From assembly GCF_014648095.1 (NCBI RefSeq), contig NZ_BMQL01000040.1:1-41264 (forward strand): a stretch of DNA of 41,264 bases. The letters are read 5' to 3'. This document shows, in pieces, positions 1-8,482 of the stretch. This DNA comes from Deinococcus ruber. GTDB taxonomy: Bacteria > Deinococcota > Deinococci > Deinococcales > Deinococcaceae. Position 1 is the first letter of the stretch. The number at the start of each line of letters is the position of its first letter. The translations under genes and the position numbers were made by a program. Below the pieces are notes generated by a model. It was not told where the DNA came from and ran no database searches. It was given only the letters and a program-made list of their open reading frames with translations.

Positions 1-60
1 TACCCTCTTCAGAGTTCTTGCGCTGGGCGCACCTCGAACTCAAGGTGTCCGGTACTGAGA
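1..60. other. Foreign sequence abutting the truncated Tn3 transposase gene
   Basis: The transposase reading frame on the minus strand stays recognisable up to its HYTDTAG motif at about position 62. The next codons encode SQYRTP and then a stop, which does not resemble the family. The first 60 bases therefore look like the edge of a different element or a recombination junction. I cannot name that element: I see no transposase frame in so short a stretch, and any terminal inverted repeat partner would lie outside the window. Confidence 0.5.
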
Positions 61-2322
61 CCCCGCGGTATCGGTATAGTGCTCTCTGATCTGCAGATCG
101 GATTGATGGTAGAGCAGGCCGTCGAGGACGTTGACGGCGTCCCGGATGTTGGCGTTGATGACCTTGGTATGAAACGGCGCGTACTGATCGGAGAGATGCG
201 TGTAGAACAGCACCCCCGGCTCCCGCCCATATTTGGCGTTGAGGTGGCCCAGCGCTTTCCCTCGGCCGCCGGTGGGAAAGCGCTGCCCGTCTGAGCTGGA
301 GGTGCTCCCATCGCCCCACACCGCTGCCAGCGGCTGCTTGGATTGAAAGTTCACCACCTCGGCGAGCGCCCCTGAATACGTCTCCTGGCGCAGGAACCAG
401 TTCGAGAGGTACATCAACCGCCTCGCTGTGACGCTCTCGTCTCCGGTGGCCTCGGCCATTTTGGTCAGCCCCAGATTCAGCCCTTCCGCCAGAATCGCCG
501 TCAGCACGTGGTCGGGCCGGTCGCTCGGTTGGCCGCTGCGGAGGTCGGTGAAGGCTGCCGTGAACGGCAGCCAGCCGTGGACTTCCAACAGCAGATCGGT
601 GATGCGGACTCTGGGAAGACGCGTCGACAGCTGCCGGGTCAGCAGCTCTACGCCGTCTGGAACGGTGTTCTTCAGAGCACCGATCTTGAGCTTGCCGTCC
701 TTCAGACGCACGTCGATCACGTCTCCCTTCGCCAGCAGTGTGCTCAGATGGGTCAGTTGTCCCGTCAACGACGGTTCTACCGTTTCCCAGTACGTCTGGA
801 AGGTGTCGGGAACGCTCAGCCCCAGCGCTGCTTTTCTGGCCGCCCACACGCCCTCCGGCAGCAGATAGGCGTCGAGGTCTCGGTACTGACGGCTGCCCGC
901 CACCCACAGATCGCCCGCCCGCAACGCCAGGCGGAGTTCGTCCATCACGCAGAATTCGTAGTACTTCCGCTGCACGTCGCCCTGTTGGATGACGAACGGG
1001 AGCCATTTCTGGCGGATGAAGCTGATCGGCACGTGGTCGGGAAGCGTGCGCTTCCCGTGCTCGTACATCGTTTTCAAATGCTTCAGTGCGTCCAGCAGCG
1101 GTTGCGCCGAGGGCGTCGCGCTGAACTCAAAAGTCTGCAGCACCCTGGGCAGATACGCTCGGAGCTTTGGAGAGCTGGACAGCAGATGGTGCAGCGGGTC
1201 GAGTTGCTGCACGTCCGCCACCTCGCCTCCATCACGCACGGTTTGAATCAATGTTTGCCACGAGACGACCGCTTCCACCGCCTGAAAGGGATCAGCCGCC
1301 TCCTCCCGGGCGCGGAGCAGCGCTTCACACACCTGCTGGTAGGTCCTCAGCCGTTCCAGCAAGGTCGGCCCGCGCTGCTGGAAGACCACCAGGCTCTCCC
1401 GCTCACTGCCCCGCAGGAACGACAGCATCAGCTTGTCGTGCATGTCCAGCACCGCATCTGTCAGCGTCTCGGAAAGATCGAGCAGCCGGGCCAGGATGGT
1501 GGCCCGGCGACGCACCGGCTCGAAATCCAGCAGGTTGTGGGCACTCAAGCGGCGACCTTCCTCCGCCAGTCGACTCAGTCGACTCTGCGGCAAGAGGGAG
1601 CGAATGTTGCTCTGCACCGGAAAGCTTCGAACCAACGCCAGCTTGTCCAGCAGCAAGGAGACGTTTCTGGGTTTGGGAGCGCCGACGTGCTGCTTGAGCC
1701 AGGCATATCGGGAGATGCTCTGGCCCTCCTGCACGGTGAGCAGTTCTTCTGCCCGTTCTCTGGCATCCGAGAGCGCGAAGTCGAGCATGACGTACGTCTG
1801 TTGATCGGCCTGTCCCTGGACAGCCGCCACCAAACGTTCCAGTACCTGGATTCTGGGCACCAGAATCTTGCGTCGCCGCAACTCATCCATCACGGCGGTC
1901 ATGAGCGGAAACGCCTGCTCGGTGATGATGGCTTGCGGTAGCAGCCAACCGCGCAGGTCGAGGTTGAGCTTTCTGGACAACTCGACGTACCCGGCGTGCT
2001 GACAGAGTTCAGCGAAATGCTCGTGCCGAGTATTCTTCCGGGCGGCATACAAGACGTAACACGCCGGATCGACCTTCATCTGTTCGCTGAGGAAGGCCAA
2101 CACCTCCAGCGGAGGGAATTCATCCCGTGCCAGGCGGTGACCCAGATGGTTCAGCACCGTGTGCTGAACCGCGTACCCCAGACGATTGAAGTCGCGTCGC
2201 CGCTCCAAGACGCGTGCCAGTTCGGTGTCTTTCAGCGAGTAGTACTGGGCCAGCAGGCGTTCGTCCATCGTCGGAAACCGGGTGAATTGCTGGCGCTGGG
2301 CCGGGGTCAGAAGCCCGCTCAA
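40..2322 (-). pseudogene. tnpA: Tn3-family transposase, C-terminally truncated
   Basis: The 760 residues match the TnpA layout of Tn3-family transposons. The N-terminal part has the LARVLERRRDFNRLGYAVQ segment typical of the family's DNA-binding region, followed by a long helical middle. The catalytic part begins with WGDGSTSSSDGQRF and ends at HYTDTAG. In this family those two segments carry the first two acidic residues of the DDE triad; the final Glu and roughly 200 more residues are missing, since full-length TnpA is usually about 950-1000 aa. The protein should be catalytically dead. The start is TTG at 2322; an ATG 18 codons later is an alternative. It lies divergently just upstream of the ars locus, so a Tn3 element may have carried those genes in, but no 38-bp terminal repeat, res site or resolvase is visible. 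Confidence 0.88.
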
Positions 2323-2382
2323 GGACAGGCCAGCGCGCTGACTTCGGCAGGAATATTCAAACAGCTTAACTTGATGGAATCG

Positions 2383-2411
2383 TCAACTATTTCAACAACT
2401 ACAATAGTTGA
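2383..2411 (+). promoter_or_regulatory. arsR1 operator and leaderless promoter
   Basis: A perfect 9-bp inverted repeat, TCAACTATT (2383-2391) and AATAGTTGA (2403-2411), is separated by 11 nt and ends directly before the ATG at 2412. A -10-like TACAAT at 2400-2405 overlaps the right arm and leaves 6 nt to the start codon, so the mRNA probably begins at the ATG. The overlap suggests autorepression by the ArsR encoded here. No good -35 box is seen. Confidence 0.7.
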
Positions 2412-2732
2412 ATGACCGCCCTCGCCTCATCCACCGTGCTGGATCAGCTCAAGGCCCTGTCCCATGAAATTCGGTTCGAACTGGTACGTCACCTGGCCGG
2501 GGGCGAACACTGCGTCTGCGACCTGGAAGCACTGCTCGATCTGCCACAGTCGAAAGTCTCCTATCATCTGGGCATCCTGCGGGACGCTGGCTTGATCGTC
2601 TCCGAGCAGCGAGGCAAGAACACCTACTATGCTTTAAAACAGACCACCCTCTTCCGGATCGGTGGGGATCTTCTGAGCGAAGTATTTCGTTCCCCGGTGG
2701 CCTTGACGCATCAAGAGAAATCGATATGCTGA
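2412..2732 (+). CDS. arsR: ArsR/SmtB-family metalloregulator (arsenic type)
   Basis: This 106-aa winged-helix repressor has the ArsR helix-turn-helix (SKVSYHLGILRDAGLI) and a wing (RGKNTYYAL). Cys34 and Cys36 lie in the segment EHCVCDL, the As(III)-binding position of the classical ArsR family. Loss of DNA binding on As(III)/Sb(III) binding is the family's mechanism; here it is inferred. It is the first gene of the ars cluster, 4 nt before arsC, and has a palindrome touching its own start codon. The ATG at 2412 is chosen because the promoter TACAAT lies 6 nt upstream and there is no Shine-Dalgarno. Confidence 0.9.
   Translation: MTALASSTVLDQLKALSHEIRFELVRHLAGGEHCVCDLEALLDLPQSKVSYHLGILRDAGLIVSEQRGKNTYYALKQTTLFRIGGDLLSEVFRSPVALTHQEKSIC
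2703..2730 (+). promoter_or_regulatory. Internal promoter for arsC1
   Basis: TTGACG (2703-2708) and TATGCT (2725-2730) are spaced by 16 bp inside the 3' end of arsR1, and the ATG of arsC1 follows 6 nt after the -10. This would give a leaderless arsC transcript independent of the arsR promoter. Read by eye only. Confidence 0.5.
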
Positions 2733-2736
2733 GGGT

Positions 2737-3207
2737 ATGAATGTGCCTCCCCGTGTGCTGATCTTATGCACCCACAACAGTGCCCGCTCGCAGATGGCCG
2801 AAGCACTGACGCGGAATGCGGCTCAACGGCTGGCGTTTCCACTCGACGTACACTCGGCGGGGACAGAAGCGACCCGCGTCAAGGACGAGGCGAAGACCGT
2901 GATGGCCGAGCTTGGTCTGGATCTGTCCAGCCACACCAGCAAAACGCTCTTCGACGTGCCGGATCCCTGGAACTTCGACTATGTCATCACGGTCTGTGAC
3001 AGTGCGGCGGAAGCCTGCCCGGTCTATCCGGGAAACACCGTGCGGCTGCACTACCCCTTCTTCGACCCGTCCGGTGGCAGCCTGGAGCGCTGGCGCGCAG
3101 TGCGCGGCCAGCTCCAGGTGCAGTTCGATGCGTTCGTCCGCAGCCTGAAGGACGGTCAGCCGGTGCCTGACACCTATGAAGACAGTCCCGCCGTCTTGGT
3201 CGGCTGA
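2737..3207 (+). CDS. arsC: Arsenate reductase, LMW-phosphatase type (first copy)
   Basis: It reduces arsenate to arsenite in the cytoplasm. The 156-aa protein starts with the phosphatase P-loop CTHNSAR (Cys11 to Arg17, CX5R) and has the redox pair Cys87 and Cys94 in VCDSAAEACP. This is the three-cysteine relay of thioredoxin-coupled ArsC of the Staphylococcus pI258/Bacillus type; DPSGG supplies the acid loop. All three Cys are present, so it should be active. It is followed without a gap by the aquaporin gene, whose GTG starts at the base after the stop. A second, diverged copy lies beyond the aquaporin. Confidence 0.93.
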   Translation: MNVPPRVLILCTHNSARSQMAEALTRNAAQRLAFPLDVHSAGTEATRVKDEAKTVMAELGLDLSSHTSKTLFDVPDPWNFDYVITVCDSAAEACPVYPGNTVRLHYPFFDPSGGSLERWRAVRGQLQVQFDAFVRSLKDGQPVPDTYEDSPAVLVG

Positions 3208-3894
3208 GTGAGCGTGTCCCTTCCGCGCGTGCTGCTGGCGGAGTTGCTCGGCACCTTCGCGTTGGTCTTTTTCGGCCCGGGAGCGGCAGTGGTCGATGCT
3301 CAGACCACCGCGCTGGGCCACGCAGGCGTGGCCCTGGTGTTCGGGCTGATTGTCACGGTCGTCATCGCCGCGCTCGCACCCATCAGCGGGGCGCACATCA
3401 ATCCGGCAGCCACCTTCGCACTGGTGCTGGCCGGGAAGTTTCCGCTGACCCGCGCCCTTCCCTACATTCTGGCACAACTCCTCGGCGCGGCCCTGGCGGG
3501 CTTCGTGCTGCTGGCGCTCTTTGGTCTCAAAGGCCAGCTCGGCGTCACCGTCCCGGCGGGCAGTGTCGGGCAGGCGTTCGCGCTGGAGACCATCCTGACC
3601 TTCTTCCTGCTGCTGGTGGCGCTGCGGAGCGGCTTCCCCTGGGCCGTCGGCGGCACCGTGGCGCTGGAAGCCATGATGGGTGGCCCCATCACCGGCGCCA
3701 GCATGAATCCCGCCCGCAGTTTCGGCCCGGCGCTCGCCAGCGGCATCTGGACAGCCCACTGGCTGTACTGGGTCGCGCCGCTGTTGGGAGCCGGGTTGGC
3801 GGTGGCCGCCAACCACCTGCTGAGTCCGGCCCAGCCGCTCGAACTCCATCCCCAGCGTGCACAGGAATTCGCACCCCAAGGAGAAGAAGCATGA
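3208..3894 (+). CDS. MIP-family channel (aquaporin/aquaglyceroporin) in the ars operon
   Basis: This is a 228-aa six-helix channel of the major intrinsic protein family with both NPA boxes, HINPA at about 65-67 and SMNPARSFGP at about 167-169. MIP channels inside ars operons (AqpS of Sinorhizobium is the known case) let As(III), formed by ArsC, leave down its gradient. That role is inferred from its position between two arsC genes and from the absence of an ArsB or ACR3 pump in the window. The start is GTG at 3208, directly after the arsC stop. Its end overlaps arsC2 by 4 nt (ATGA). Confidence 0.88.
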   Translation: MSVSLPRVLLAELLGTFALVFFGPGAAVVDAQTTALGHAGVALVFGLIVTVVIAALAPISGAHINPAATFALVLAGKFPLTRALPYILAQLLGAALAGFVLLALFGLKGQLGVTVPAGSVGQAFALETILTFFLLLVALRSGFPWAVGGTVALEAMMGGPITGASMNPARSFGPALASGIWTAHWLYWVAPLLGAGLAVAANHLLSPAQPLELHPQRAQEFAPQGEEA

Positions 3895-4340
3895 CGCATC
3901 CAGACGGTTCCACCCGCCCTTCCAAGAAGCCCCGGGTGTTGTTCATCTGCACGGGGAATACCGCTCGCTCGCAACTCGCGCAGGCGCTGATGGAACGGCG
4001 TGCCGGAGAGCGGTTCGAGATCGTGTCCGCCGGTCTGGAGCCGGGCGAGGTCAATCCCCTCACCGTCCAGGTGCTGACCGAGATCGGCCTGAAGGCCGAT
4101 CATCTGTATGCCAAGGGCGTCAAGCCGCTGATCGCCGAACACTTTCATTACGTCATCACGGTGTGTGACCGGGCCGAGGCGAGCTGCCCGATCTTCCCGA
4201 ATGCCCGCTACCGACTGGCGTGGCCTTTTGAAGACCCTGCCGCCGCCACGGGCAGCGAGGCGGAACGCCTGGCGGTGTTCCGCCGGGTGCGGGACGAGAT
4301 CGATCACAAGATTCAGGACTGGCTGGAACACTCGGCATGA
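3891..4340 (+). CDS. arsC: Arsenate reductase, LMW-phosphatase type (second copy)
   Basis: This 149-aa protein has the P-loop CTGNTAR (Cys20 onward) and the redox cysteines Cys92 and Cys99 in VCDRAEASCP, so it too looks like a functional thioredoxin-linked arsenate reductase. It differs clearly from the first copy, with an N-terminal extension of about 9 residues and FEDPAAATG in place of FFDPSGG. This points to an old paralogue or a separate acquisition, not a recent tandem copy. It overlaps the aquaporin and the next gene by 4 nt each (ATGA), so translation of the run is probably coupled. Confidence 0.92.
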   Translation: MTHPDGSTRPSKKPRVLFICTGNTARSQLAQALMERRAGERFEIVSAGLEPGEVNPLTVQVLTEIGLKADHLYAKGVKPLIAEHFHYVITVCDRAEASCPIFPNARYRLAWPFEDPAAATGSEAERLAVFRRVRDEIDHKIQDWLEHSA

Positions 4341-5059
4341 AGATCGCGGTGTTCGGCGATGTGCACGGGAACCGCTTCGCGCTGGAAGCGGTGGTGGCAG
4401 ACATCCGGCGAAGCTTGCCGGATGTCTGGGTGAATCTGGGCGATCAGGTCTTCGGCGGGGCAGATCCAGCGGGCGCGTGGCAGCTCCAACAGGCCCTCAA
4501 GGCGGAGCACGGCGTGCTGGAAGTGCGCGGGAATACCGATGAGCGCTTGGGTGAACCGTTGAGCGAAACGACTGCCAAGCACGAGATGCTGGCGTGGCTG
4601 CATGCGGTGCTGCCCGCAGGAACGGGCGCGGCGGTGGCTGGCCTGCCGACCAACGTGACCCTGGCGGATGGGGCCGTGCTGGCCGCACATGGCTCCCCGG
4701 ACAGCGCGTGGACGTACCTGTTGCTGGAGGGCAAGAGCTGGGCCAGTGACGCGGTGGTGCTGGAGCGTCTGGGCGACGTCGGTGAAGCCCGAGTAGTGGT
4801 GGTTGGGCACTCACATCAGGAACATCTACGGCAGATCGGCTCGCTGACGGTGGTGAACGTCGGAGCGGTGAGCCGTCAGAAAGACGGCTCGCCGCTGGCC
4901 CGCTGGGTGCTCCTGGAAGGTCGGGGCGATCTCTGGAATGCAACGTTCCGACGGGTGGCGTACGACATCGAAGCGGCCGCCCAGTGGGCGGAGCGCCAGG
5001 CGTATCACGGTGCAGCGGAGGCTGAACAGCTGCGCCGTGGACGGACAGGCAAGGCGTAA
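4337..5059 (+). CDS. Calcineurin-like metallophosphoesterase (YfcE/MJ0936-like)
   Basis: This 240-aa enzyme has the dimetal phosphoesterase signature in order: GDVHGN at the N-terminus, NLGDQVFG, GNTDE, AAHGSPD and GHSH, supplying the Asp, Asn and His ligands. The family includes small cytoplasmic phosphodiesterases and phosphatases; the substrate cannot be read from sequence. Its start overlaps arsC2 (ATGA), which ties it to the arsenic operon. It could act on an organophosphate or arsenylated metabolite formed during arsenate stress, but that is conjecture. A strong hairpin follows the gene. Confidence 0.85.
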   Translation: MKIAVFGDVHGNRFALEAVVADIRRSLPDVWVNLGDQVFGGADPAGAWQLQQALKAEHGVLEVRGNTDERLGEPLSETTAKHEMLAWLHAVLPAGTGAAVAGLPTNVTLADGAVLAAHGSPDSAWTYLLLEGKSWASDAVVLERLGDVGEARVVVVGHSHQEHLRQIGSLTVVNVGAVSRQKDGSPLARWVLLEGRGDLWNATFRRVAYDIEAAAQWAERQAYHGAAEAEQLRRGRTGKA

Positions 5060-5064
5060 CACAG

Positions 5065-5095
5065 GTGCGGCAAGACAGCCGCTGTCTTGCTGCAC
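5065..5095 (+). terminator. Strong hairpin after the metallophosphoesterase gene
   Basis: A 14-bp stem with one non-Watson-Crick position (5065-5078 with 5082-5095) and a 3-nt loop sits between the first ars transcript and the second arsR promoter. There is no U-tract, so it may be a weak intrinsic terminator, an mRNA-stabilising 3' end, or part of the control of arsR2. Confidence 0.6.
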
Positions 5096-5101
5096 TACAT
5101 A

Positions 5102-5140
5102 TTGACATCCATGAATCTATCGCGCAAAATACATTCATGG
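5102..5140 (+). promoter_or_regulatory. arsR2 promoter and operator overlapping the start codon
   Basis: TTGACA (5102-5107) and CAAAAT (5125-5130) are 17 bp apart and leave 6 nt to the ATG at 5137. A perfect 8-bp inverted repeat, CCATGAAT (5109-5116) and ATTCATGG (5133-5140), covers the spacer, the start site and the start codon itself. The sequence differs from the arsR1 operator, so the two repressors should have separate sites. Confidence 0.7.
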
Positions 5141-5514
5141 ATTTCGATCTGGCAGCCGAAGTGTTCAAAGCGTTGGGCGATCCTCACCGCCTCAAGGCCC
5201 TGCATTTCCTGGCGACCGCCACACCCGACTGCTGCCAGGGGCCGGACGGCGTGTGTGCATGCGACCTGATCACCCATCTGGAACTGGCCCAACCGACCGT
5301 CAGCCATCACATGCGGGTGCTGACCCAGGCGCATCTGGTGACGGCCACGAAACGTGGCCGCTGGACGCACTACACGCTCAGCACTTCCGGTCTTCAGCAC
5401 GTCCAGCAGCTCCTGGGGGCCTGGCAGACCCAGGGCACCTCCCTCCCAAGTTGTTCCACCCAGCCGCCCGCTGTTCCTCAACCTCGCTCGCCCGCTCAAG
5501 GAGCCTTGCCATGA
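5137..5514 (+). CDS. arsR: ArsR/SmtB-family regulator, second ars repressor
   Basis: This 125-aa winged-helix repressor has an HTH ([17 protein letters not shown]) and wing ([10 protein letters not shown]). It carries a cysteine cluster at Cys32, Cys33, Cys40 and Cys42 ([13 protein letters not shown]), which resembles the cysteine-rich As(III) site of a distinct ArsR subgroup, not the short CxC site of arsR1. The C-terminal tail is Pro-rich with one Cys. Longer upstream starts exist, but ATG 5137 is preferred because it fits the promoter spacing and lies inside the palindrome. Its last 4 nt overlap the next gene (ATGA). Confidence 0.9.
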   Translation: MDFDLAAEVFKALGDPHRLKALHFLATATPDCCQGPDGVCACDLITHLELAQPTVSHHMRVLTQAHLVTATKRGRWTHYTLSTSGLQHVQQLLGAWQTQGTSLPSCSTQPPAVPQPRSPAQGALP

Positions 5515-6071
5515 CCCAGACGGTTCAGATCCCCGGTCTCTCCGACGTCACCCAGACCCACGTGCTGATCGAGCAGCTCCGGACGCCCGCTCAGCGCCCG
5601 CTGGAATTCCATCTGAATGGCGCGCCGCTGGTGGGCCCCGGCTATCACGTGACAGAAGTCAAAGCGGTGACCATCGAAGCGATGGACTGCGGTGGGAAAG
5701 CGAATGCCTGGCGCGAAACGGTCATTCAGTTGATGGACGGTTCGGCAACCGATGCGGCGGGCGGCTTCATGAGCAACCGCAAGTTTCTGGCGATCTACGA
5801 CCGCGTGATCAAGGCCATTCCCGTGCGGGACGAAGCGGAGGTGCGCTTCGAGTATGGCAATACCGACGTCCCCGCCATGCAGTACCACGTGGATCACCTG
5901 GAGGTGCAGCCGGAACGGGTGATCGTCCACCTGCGAACGCCGGAGGTGCAGTGCAAGGCCGGAGAGGCCTGTGGCCTCCCCGCGAGCGATGTCGCCCCTG
6001 CGGAGCAGGGCTGTGCGCCGGGCGGAAGCTGCTGTGGCCCAGCCTCGACTGAGCTGTTGACGCTGAGTTGA
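5511..6071 (+). CDS. DUF6428-like protein of arsenic clusters, Cys-rich tail
   Basis: This 186-aa cytoplasmic protein resembles the DUF6428 family that I recall next to ars genes; recognition rests on the [20 protein letters not shown] region and the partial motif [14 protein letters not shown]. Its biochemical role is not established. The C-terminus, from about residue 148, is cysteine-rich (CKAGEACG, then [13 protein letters not shown]), which suggests thiol binding of As(III) or another soft metal; that is inference. It overlaps arsR2 by ATGA and its stop overlaps the next start, so it probably shares the arsR2 transcript. Confidence 0.75.
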   Translation: MTQTVQIPGLSDVTQTHVLIEQLRTPAQRPLEFHLNGAPLVGPGYHVTEVKAVTIEAMDCGGKANAWRETVIQLMDGSATDAAGGFMSNRKFLAIYDRVIKAIPVRDEAEVRFEYGNTDVPAMQYHVDHLEVQPERVIVHLRTPEVQCKAGEACGLPASDVAPAEQGCAPGGSCCGPASTELLTLS

Positions 6072-7256
6072 TGGTGGCAGCATCTGCGGGCCAGCGTTCC
6101 GTCATTGGAGCGCTGGCCCTGCTTTCAACCGTCGGATACGGCGCGCTGTATTACGCGCAACCGCTGCTGGCCGTTGCCTTTGAGCGCACCCACGGGTGGA
6201 CGCGGGTGCAGACCAGCCTGGCCTTCACGTTGGCCCTTCTGACGACGGCCTTGCTGGCCCCCATGGTGGGGCAGCGACTTGACCTCGGGAAAGGAGCGCG
6301 CTGGCTCAGCGGGGGCGCGTGGCTGGGCAGCCTGGCCTTTCTGGTGCTGGCCTACTCGACCAGCTACCTGCTGTTTGTGGTGGGATGGCTGCTCGCGGGC
6401 GTTGCGATGAGCTTGACGTTCTACGAGGCGGTGTTCACCGTCCTGGGGCAACAAGTCGCGGCGCTGCTGCGCCGACGCGCCACGCTGACGGTGACGCTGA
6501 TCGCTGGCCTGGCGAGCACGATCTTTGTTCCGCTGACGACCGCGTTGTTGGCAGTGGGACTGAGAAGGACACTGATCAGTTTGTCCCTGCTGCTGTGGGT
6601 GACAGGGCTGTGGGTGTGGCGGCAGGTGCCGCTCGGGAGGCTCGCAGCGGCACCTGAGGTGCCGCTGCCGTTCACGCCGGATGTGCTGTTTGCCAGGTTG
6701 ATCTGGGTGTTCACGCTGGCCCGCATCGTGACGGTCGGCGTGGGGTTGCAACTGGCCCCCCCTGCTGTTGGCAGCTGGATGGTCGCCCGCCGTCGCGGCG
6801 GGCCTGACTGGCTTGATGGGCTTGGCTGCCTTACCAGGCCGCATGATCTTCACCCCGCTGCTCCATCGGCTGGGAGCACAGACGTTGACGGTCTGGCTGC
6901 TGGGATGTCTCGGGATTGGAACACTGCTACTGCACGTCGCGGGCGTCCTTGCGCTGGCCGTGGCCGGGATTGTGCTGTTTGGAATGGCCAACGGTGCGCT
7001 GACGCTGGCCCGCTCCGAGCTGCTTGTGTTGGCCTACCGTCCCGAGGACTACGGGACGGCGAATGGACGGCTGGCACGTCCGGTCAATCTGGCTCAGGCA
7101 TTGACACCCTTCGGGATGGGGCTGCTGTTCACACTCACGGGCGGGTACGGCTGGTCACTGACGGTGTTGGCGGGCCTGGCGGGCGTGTCAATTTTGAAAC
7201 TGCTGCGAGGAGGGGCTGCGCTGCTGACGTACGCCTCTGAGCCGCCCCTGCCGTAA
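6071..7256 (+). pseudogene. MFS transporter with a C7-tract frameshift
   Basis: The first part (6071 to about 6755) encodes roughly seven membrane segments of a major facilitator. It then runs through a tract of seven C at 6756-6762 and changes to meaningless sequence. The +1 frame from 6768 continues with MFS-like helices (GLTGLMGLAALPGR through ALTPFGMGLLFTL) to 7256. Removing one C restores LAPLLLAAGW and one continuous protein of about 395 aa. It is therefore a recent frameshift, a slippage-prone site or a sequencing error. The substrate is unknown; position suggests arsenical or metal efflux. TTG 6068 is an alternative start. Confidence 0.75.
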
Positions 7257-7271
7257 ACTTGCCGCCAGCAT

Positions 7272-7293
7272 CCTCTCAGGTGAACTTGAGAGG
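7272..7293. terminator. Inverted repeat after the MFS gene
   Basis: CCTCTCA (7272-7278) pairs with TGAGAGG (7287-7293) across an 8-nt loop, 15 nt after the MFS stop. No U-tract follows. It may end the arsenic transcript or be a leftover operator. Confidence 0.35.
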
Positions 7294-7349
7294 CGCTCGT
7301 TTCGGAGGCTCCAGCACCAGAGAACGACCCCAGAGCAGGGCAAGCACGT

Positions 7350-7631
7350 TTCCCTCTCCTGGCCCTCTGGCTGGTGGCCGGGATCGGGCAGAACTGGGTG
7401 AACCTGCCTGCCGAGACGCTGCTGGCCGAACGCACCAAGGAGGCAGCCCAGGGCCGGGTGTACGGTGCGCACTTCGCCTGGAGTCACCTGTGGTGGGCCT
7501 GCGCGTATCCCACCGCAGGCGTCCTCGGCTCCCGATTTCCGCAGCAGAGCTTCCTGTACGGCGGCCTGCTGGCGCTCGCGGTGCTGGCCGTCACACTGCT
7601 GACCTCGAAGCCTAGCCCATCCGCCGCATGA
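7350..7631 (+). pseudogene. C-terminal fragment of an MFS transporter (NreB/NrsD-like)
   Basis: The frame reads FPLLALWLVAGIGQNWVNLP and on through AERTKEAAQGRVYGAHFAWS, ending with a last hydrophobic helix (LLALAVLAVTLL). This resembles the C-terminal third of MFS proteins related to nickel-resistance NreB/NrsD. The N-terminal helices are absent and the frame upstream is closed by a stop at 7287. A GTG at 7374 opens an 85-codon ORF but is probably not a true start. It is a deletion remnant of a second transporter. Confidence 0.6.
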
Positions 7632-7645
7632 CGCTGTCGGGCGCG

Positions 7646-7677
7646 TTTACAGGATTTTGATACGGCGTCCCTATACT
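7646..7677 (+). promoter_or_regulatory. OmpR/PhoB-type operator and promoter, site A (orphan)
   Basis: Half-sites TTTACA (7646-7651) and TTGATA (7657-7662) are 11 bp apart, and TATACT (7672-7677) follows after 9 nt. The next ATG (7684) is 6 nt further. It opens only a 17-codon ORF (MKNTLLLPFTLPLAQPS), which looks like the start of a signal peptide cut off by the decayed DUF326 region. The same arrangement occurs at 8064 (minus), 36042 and 38752. Confidence 0.6.
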
Positions 7678-7683
7678 CCGGGC

Positions 7684-7737
7684 ATGAAGAACACGCTTCT
7701 GCTCCCTTTCACGCTGCCCCTGGCTCAGCCGTCCTGA
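7684..7737 (+). pseudogene. Truncated 17-codon leader ORF
   Basis: The ATG sits 6 nt after a good -10 box. The ORF encodes Met-Lys followed by hydrophobic residues, as at the beginning of an exported protein, then stops at 7735-7737. The rest of the gene is absent, because the DUF326 remnant on the other strand begins here. It is read as the decapitated start of a lost secreted protein; a genuine small peptide cannot be ruled out. Confidence 0.35.
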
Positions 7738-7739
7738 TC

Positions 7740-8015
7740 TCAGGCCACCAGCTTGCGGCACTCGGCGGCGCAGGTGCGGCAGGCTTTGGCGCACATCGCA
7801 CATCCGGCACGCCTGCTGGTGCAGGTCACTGCCGCGCATCAGCAGGCGTGCGGTGAAGGCGTCGGCACAGTCGCGGTCGAGGCGGATGCAGCCCACCATC
7901 ATCTGCACGTCGTCCTCGGCCAGACACGCCGTCGCGCAGTGTTCACAGGCCGCCAGACACGTCAGGCATTGAGACAGGCTTGCAGTTCCGGGCTGAGCTG
8001 GGTGGTCATCGTCAT
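7740..8015 (-). pseudogene. Four-helix-bundle copper-binding protein (DUF326), frameshifted
   Basis: Read across frames, the strand encodes a Cys-rich helical protein: MTMTTQLSPELQACLNA, then CLAACEHCATACLAEDDVQM, a middle with CIRLDRDCADAF, HQQACRMC, and finally MCAKACRTCAAECRKLVA. This repeating Cys pattern is the DUF326/Csp-like cytosolic copper-storage bundle. A stop follows residue 17 because about 4 nt of a CCTG repeat are missing (GCCTGACG where GCCTGCCTGACG is expected). A second slip occurs near the HQQACRMC segment. The native start is at 8015, with GGAGG 6 nt upstream and an OmpR-type promoter at 8064. The gene was therefore intact and copper-linked until recently. Confidence 0.75.
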
Positions 8016-8031
8016 GGTGTCCTCCAGGTGC

Positions 8032-8064
8032 AGCGTAGGTTGCGAACTGTCAAAATCCCGTAAA
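8032..8064 (-). promoter_or_regulatory. OmpR/PhoB-type operator and promoter, site B (DUF326)
   Basis: On the minus strand, TTTACG (8064-8059) and TTGACA (8053-8048) are 11 bp apart. TACGCT (8037-8032) follows after 10 nt, and the DUF326 ATG is at 8015 with a Shine-Dalgarno. The core TTTACGGGATTTTGACA matches site A at 15 of 17 positions. Confidence 0.6.
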
Positions 8065-8482
8065 GCCCGCTCGACGTAAAGACACCCTCCATCAGCGCTG
8101 GATTCCAGCCTGGCCAGATCGCCCACGGTATCGGGTTGCACGCTGCTCCTCTGCGCGTACGCCATGAACTGCGGCAGCAGGGTGGCCTACCTGAGAGGAT
8201 CTATCGATCTGACAGGTGAGGTGCCAAGGGGCGTCGCCACGATGTTGCGCCGAACGAGGCAGTCTGACACACCGACCCGAGCAAAACAGTACCTGGACGA
8301 TGAGTCCAACCGGTAGAGCTGGCTCAGGTGGTGACGCGCGTTGGATGTCTGGTCACACGACCGGGCGGCGACAGCAGGTCTCGCAGGTGCGAGCTTGGAG
8401 CTTGACTGCCGGTACGCTCACCCCACCAGATGTGACTCCTTATGGTGAATCTCCGTGTTGGCTCTGGGCAGAGCAGAATGCC
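8065..8482. other. Intergenic stretch without a recognisable gene
   Basis: I see no supported coding frame here. A loose inverted repeat, ACCTG (8189-8193) and CAGGT (8213-8217), flanks an ATCGAT. The open frames present lack family features, a ribosome-binding site or Deinococcus-like codon bias. Confidence 0.5.
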